DNA from: Microcystis novacekii Mn_MB_F_20050700_S1
Lineage (GTDB): Bacteria; Cyanobacteriota; Cyanobacteriia; Cyanobacteriales; Microcystaceae
DNA length: 45,516 nt
Reading direction: 5' to 3'
Assembly (NCBI GenBank): GCA_007096045.1
Contig: SFAU01000132.1
Location: forward strand, 1-45,516
Shown here: piece after piece, positions 43,391 through 45,516 of the stretch
How the letters are laid out: each line of letters starts with the position of its first letter
Numbering within the stretch: the first letter of the stretch is position 1
Made by a program: the position numbers and the translations under genes
The notes under the pieces: generated by a model
Database searches by the model: none
The model's input: the letters and a program-made list of their open reading frames with translations, nothing else
What the model was told of the DNA's origin: nothing

Positions 43391-43747
43391 ATGGATACTA
43401 TTCACGTTACAGGAATTCGTGCCTACGGTTACACAGGATATCTCGCCGAAGAACAGGTTTTAGGTCAATGGTTTGAGGTGGATTTATCCCTAGCAGTTGA
43501 TATCAGCATTGCTGGCAAAAGTGACGCAATTGAAGATACCCTAGATTATCGACAGGCGATCGAAATTGTCAAACACCAGATTGAAACCAGTAAATTTGCC
43601 CTAGTGGAAAAATTGGCCACGGTTATCGCTGAGGATATCCTACAACTCGATCGAGTGCGACAGGTAAGAGTACAATTATCGAAACCTGCCGCCCCAATTC
43701 CCCATTTCACCGGTAAAATCACCATCGATATTACTAGATACCGTTGA
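43391..43747 (+). CDS. folB: Dihydroneopterin aldolase
   Basis: 118 residues. Folate synthesis: dihydroneopterin to 6-hydroxymethyl-dihydropterin plus glycolaldehyde. GIRAYGYTGYLAEEQVLGQ contains the conserved start, EDTLDYRQAIEIV the mid region with the catalytic Tyr, and VRVQLSKPAAPIP the Lys motif. Normal length. It overlaps the convergent FMN reductase gene by 14 bp at the 3' end. Confidence 0.95.
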   Translation: MDTIHVTGIRAYGYTGYLAEEQVLGQWFEVDLSLAVDISIAGKSDAIEDTLDYRQAIEIVKHQIETSKFALVEKLATVIAEDILQLDRVRQVRVQLSKPAAPIPHFTGKITIDITRYR

Positions 43748-44276
43748 GTTTACGGGTATTATCGACTAAACTTGCAGCAAAAGCGTCAAAACGTTGGCAA
43801 AGCTTCTCATCAAGGATTTTTCCTTCTTCGTTGAAGACTTTCCACGCTTGTCCTAAGCTAATTTGTTCGGGAATTACCCAAGCATGAACCCAACGGAGAA
43901 TGATTCTTAAATCATTTAGGGCGTTACTATTGGATTGTCCGCCTAAAACACTGATTAATCCAGCAACCTTTCCCGATAACTCCTCAAAACTCATTAAATC
44001 TAGGGCATTCTTCATCACACCACTGACACTGCCATGATACTCCGGTGTCGCCAAAATTAATCCCGCTGCCGATTTAACCGTTTGCTGCATTTTGGCCACA
44101 TCGGGATGGTCAGAATAGTCATCTCCCCCGTTACAGAAGGGTAAAGAGAGTTTTCTCAGGTCAATTATCTCTGTTTCTACTCCTAACGCCCCTACTCGAC
44201 TGATAGCAACTTCTAGCGCCATCGCACTATAGGAGCCGGGGCGTAAACTGCCATTAATACCAACGATTTTGATCAT
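43734..44276 (-). CDS. NADPH-dependent FMN reductase
   Basis: 180 residues, flavodoxin-like fold. GINGSLRPGSYS (phosphate loop), LILATPEYHGSVSGVMKNALDL (FMN ribityl/isoalloxazine loop) and LISVLGGQSNSNAL are the family's conserved segments. Related to ArsH/azoreductase-like quinone reductases; the physiological acceptor is unknown. Overlaps folB tail to tail by 14 bp. Confidence 0.92.
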   Translation of the reverse strand: MIKIVGINGSLRPGSYSAMALEVAISRVGALGVETEIIDLRKLSLPFCNGGDDYSDHPDVAKMQQTVKSAAGLILATPEYHGSVSGVMKNALDLMSFEELSGKVAGLISVLGGQSNSNALNDLRIILRWVHAWVIPEQISLGQAWKVFNEEGKILDEKLCQRFDAFAASLVDNTRKLNGI

Positions 44277-44437
44277 AGAACTTATACAAACTCATAACGA
44301 CTACATATAAGCTAACAAAAAAAAGAGACAATTGGGGAAGCTTAGTTAAAAAAATATGTCGATGGGGCGGGGGGAGCGATCGATCTAAGTTTTAATGGGA
44401 GTAGAAAGAAAGATTTATTCCATTTCCCCTGATTGCC

Positions 44438-44764
44438 ATGCCAGAATTTCTCGATTTTCTCAAACATAAATATGCCTATGTGGCTATTGGTGAATTTAAA
44501 CCGGGGTGTTTTTCCGAGGCCCAAAAACTCTACGAAAAGGCCGTTTCCACCTATTCTACGGGATTCCAGGGGGCTTTTCTGCTGCAAAAACCCGGAACCG
44601 ATGAAGGAATTGCCGTGATCATCTGGGATAAAATCGATGATATGGAGTCAAATAAAAGCGAAGCCCATGAATTATTGCTGAAATCCATGGCTCCTCTGTT
44701 TGTAAAACCGCCTGTCACCGATTTTTACGAAGTATGTAGCGAGATAGAAGGTTCCCCCATTTAG
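44438..44764 (+). CDS. Antibiotic biosynthesis monooxygenase (ABM)-like protein
   Basis: 108 residues. KPGCFSEAQKLYEKAVSTYS, then GFQGAFLLQKPGTDEGIAVI and IWDKIDDMESNKSEAHELLL are consistent with the dimeric alpha-beta barrel (ABM) fold, where a small subunit forms a dimer. No cofactor motif. It might act as a small oxygenase or a stress-related barrel; function unknown. The stop overlaps the rhomboid stop by 3 bp. Confidence 0.7.
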   Translation: MPEFLDFLKHKYAYVAIGEFKPGCFSEAQKLYEKAVSTYSTGFQGAFLLQKPGTDEGIAVIIWDKIDDMESNKSEAHELLLKSMAPLFVKPPVTDFYEVCSEIEGSPI

Positions 44765-45369
44765 GGATAATGTTTCTTTTCGGTGGCGATTAATTTGGCG
44801 GCTAAAACCCCGCCTAGGAAACCAAATAAATGTCCTTGCCAAGAAATCCCCGGACAGGAAGGCAAAACGCCCCAAATTGTGCCACCGTAGAGTAAAAAGA
44901 CTAGAATTGACAAGAGTATAGAAGGAATATTTCTTTGGAAATAGCCCCGCAGTAATAAAAAACCTAAATAGCCAAAAATCAAGATACTTGCCCCGATATG
45001 GATGGATCCGGGACTAGCAAATAACCAGACTCCTAACCCCCCCACCAGCATAGTCAACCCAGTCACAATAAAAAAGTCACTGGTTTCCTGTAACATCACC
45101 AACCAACCGAGAATCAGGAAAGGAACCGTATTAGCGATAAGATGGGGAAAGTCACCGTGTAGGAAAGGTGCGAAAAGAATACCCCGCAATCCGATGACTT
45201 GATGCGGAATAATCCCGAAAACGTCTAAACTGCCCCGAAAAACAAATTGATCTAAAATCTCTAACAGCCAAAAAATCGCCACAAAAGTAGCGAGGATTAT
45301 TGCTTGGGTTTTTATTTCTTGCCGAGATCCTTGACTCATAAGATTGATGGATGAGCTATTTTTTCCCAT
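44761..45369 (-). CDS. Rhomboid family intramembrane serine protease
   Basis: 202 residues from the ATG at 45369, selected by GGGAGG five bases upstream; a start five codons earlier is possible. Six membrane segments. The catalytic Ser128 lies in HIGASILIFG (GxSx motif, with isoleucine where GxSG has glycine), and His180 in WQGHLFGFLGG; HLIAN with N80 is the oxyanion site. Rhomboids cleave membrane-anchored proteins within the bilayer. An ACTGATA repeat lies directly upstream, on the same strand as the gene. Confidence 0.92.
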   Translation of the reverse strand: MGKNSSSINLMSQGSRQEIKTQAIILATFVAIFWLLEILDQFVFRGSLDVFGIIPHQVIGLRGILFAPFLHGDFPHLIANTVPFLILGWLVMLQETSDFFIVTGLTMLVGGLGVWLFASPGSIHIGASILIFGYLGFLLLRGYFQRNIPSILLSILVFLLYGGTIWGVLPSCPGISWQGHLFGFLGGVLAAKLIATEKKHYP

Positions 45370-45382
45370 TATAGCCTCCCAC

Positions 45383-45406
45383 ATCAGTTATCAGTTATCA
45401 GTGATA
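45383..45406. repeat. ACTGATA-type repeat upstream of the rhomboid gene
   Basis: Minus-strand reading TATCACTGATAACTGATAAC then TGAT, about 14 bp before the rhomboid start. Same family as the arrays before hypA and the GT2 gene at 42282. Confidence 0.8.
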
Positions 45407-45431
45407 CCCCAGTTAACTATCCTAGTGTTAG

Positions 45432-45516
45432 TCATTTATCTTCCTCTTTTGATTCAGAAGAAGAAGACCATTGCGCCAAACCAGCACCAATTAAAGCACT
45501 AGGACATGATAAGGCA
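45432..45516 (-). CDS. C-terminal end of a gene cut by the window edge
   Basis: A minus-strand frame from the right edge ends at the stop 45432-45434, encoding ALSCPSALIGAGLAQWSSSS and then ESKEEDK. The last 27 residues contain a hydrophobic alanine/leucine part and an acidic tail, as in many small membrane proteins. Not enough to name a family. Confidence 0.5.
   Translation of the reverse strand, partial: ALSCPSALIGAGLAQWSSSSESKEEDK

Noticed and set aside
44342-44618. Overlapping frames around the ABM-like gene
   Set aside because: Out-of-frame shadows of the 108-residue gene with basic, low-complexity products.

Overview
The window looks like chromosomal DNA of a unicellular cyanobacterium, most likely Microcystis or a close relative. 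The evidence is a phycocyanin operon (cpcB-cpcA-cpcC-cpcC), the envelope protein PxcA, Ycf20-like and DUF3611 proteins, cyanobacterial forms of RecG and RibBA, frequent HIP1-type GCGATCGC octamers (for example 2493-2500 and 9602-9609), and a high load of small dispersed repeats, Uma2/DUF2887 nuclease-like genes and decayed genes. Genus assignment is inference; no rRNA or tRNA gene was seen.

Layout. 1-1847 is mostly non-coding: a possible structured RNA at the left edge, then a roughly 150-bp direct repeat (541-690 and 1520-1671) bracketing a small unknown gene. clpC follows (1848-4313), then a small membrane protein, recG, an acidic hypothetical gene and a DUF2887 nuclease-like gene. 9403-11780 is a hydrogenase-maturation cluster, hypE-hypA-hypB, followed by an orphan HigA-like antitoxin and a 56-codon stub of a Dam-type methylase. 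12418-15954 has a divergent pair: a UvrD/AddB-like ATPase and pxcA. 16332-22661 carries a P-type cation ATPase and a three-gene restriction-modification-like module whose nuclease gene appears truncated inside an 8-bp repeat array. 22885-25401 contains a SIMPL-domain protein, an HNH nuclease pseudogene and ddl.

25564-31145 (minus strand) holds a Uma2 protein, ribBA and the cpc operon, with a long hairpin between cpcA and the first cpcC and a terminator at the end. 31758-35574 has upp, a small glycine-rich protein, a second Uma2 gene bracketed by a 42-bp direct repeat, the Ycf20-like/DUF3611 pair and a DnaJ protein. 36188-43265 has a RecB-type nuclease, a CpcS/CpeS-type bilin lyase and a surface-polysaccharide cluster: three GT2 enzymes, one GT4 and a GDP-mannose 4,6-dehydratase-like enzyme. 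The right edge has folB, an FMN reductase, an ABM-like protein, a rhomboid protease and the tail of one more gene.

How genes work together: the cpc operon and the CpcS-like lyase serve phycobilisome assembly; hypE/A/B serve [NiFe]-hydrogenase maturation; the glycosyltransferases and the dehydratase probably build a deoxyhexose-containing surface glycan. The most unusual signals are two genes bracketed by direct repeats; an ACTGATA-type repeat just upstream of five gene starts, always in the same orientation relative to the gene; the methylase-nuclease module with a non-canonical motif IV and a broken nuclease; and the structured region at 1-460.
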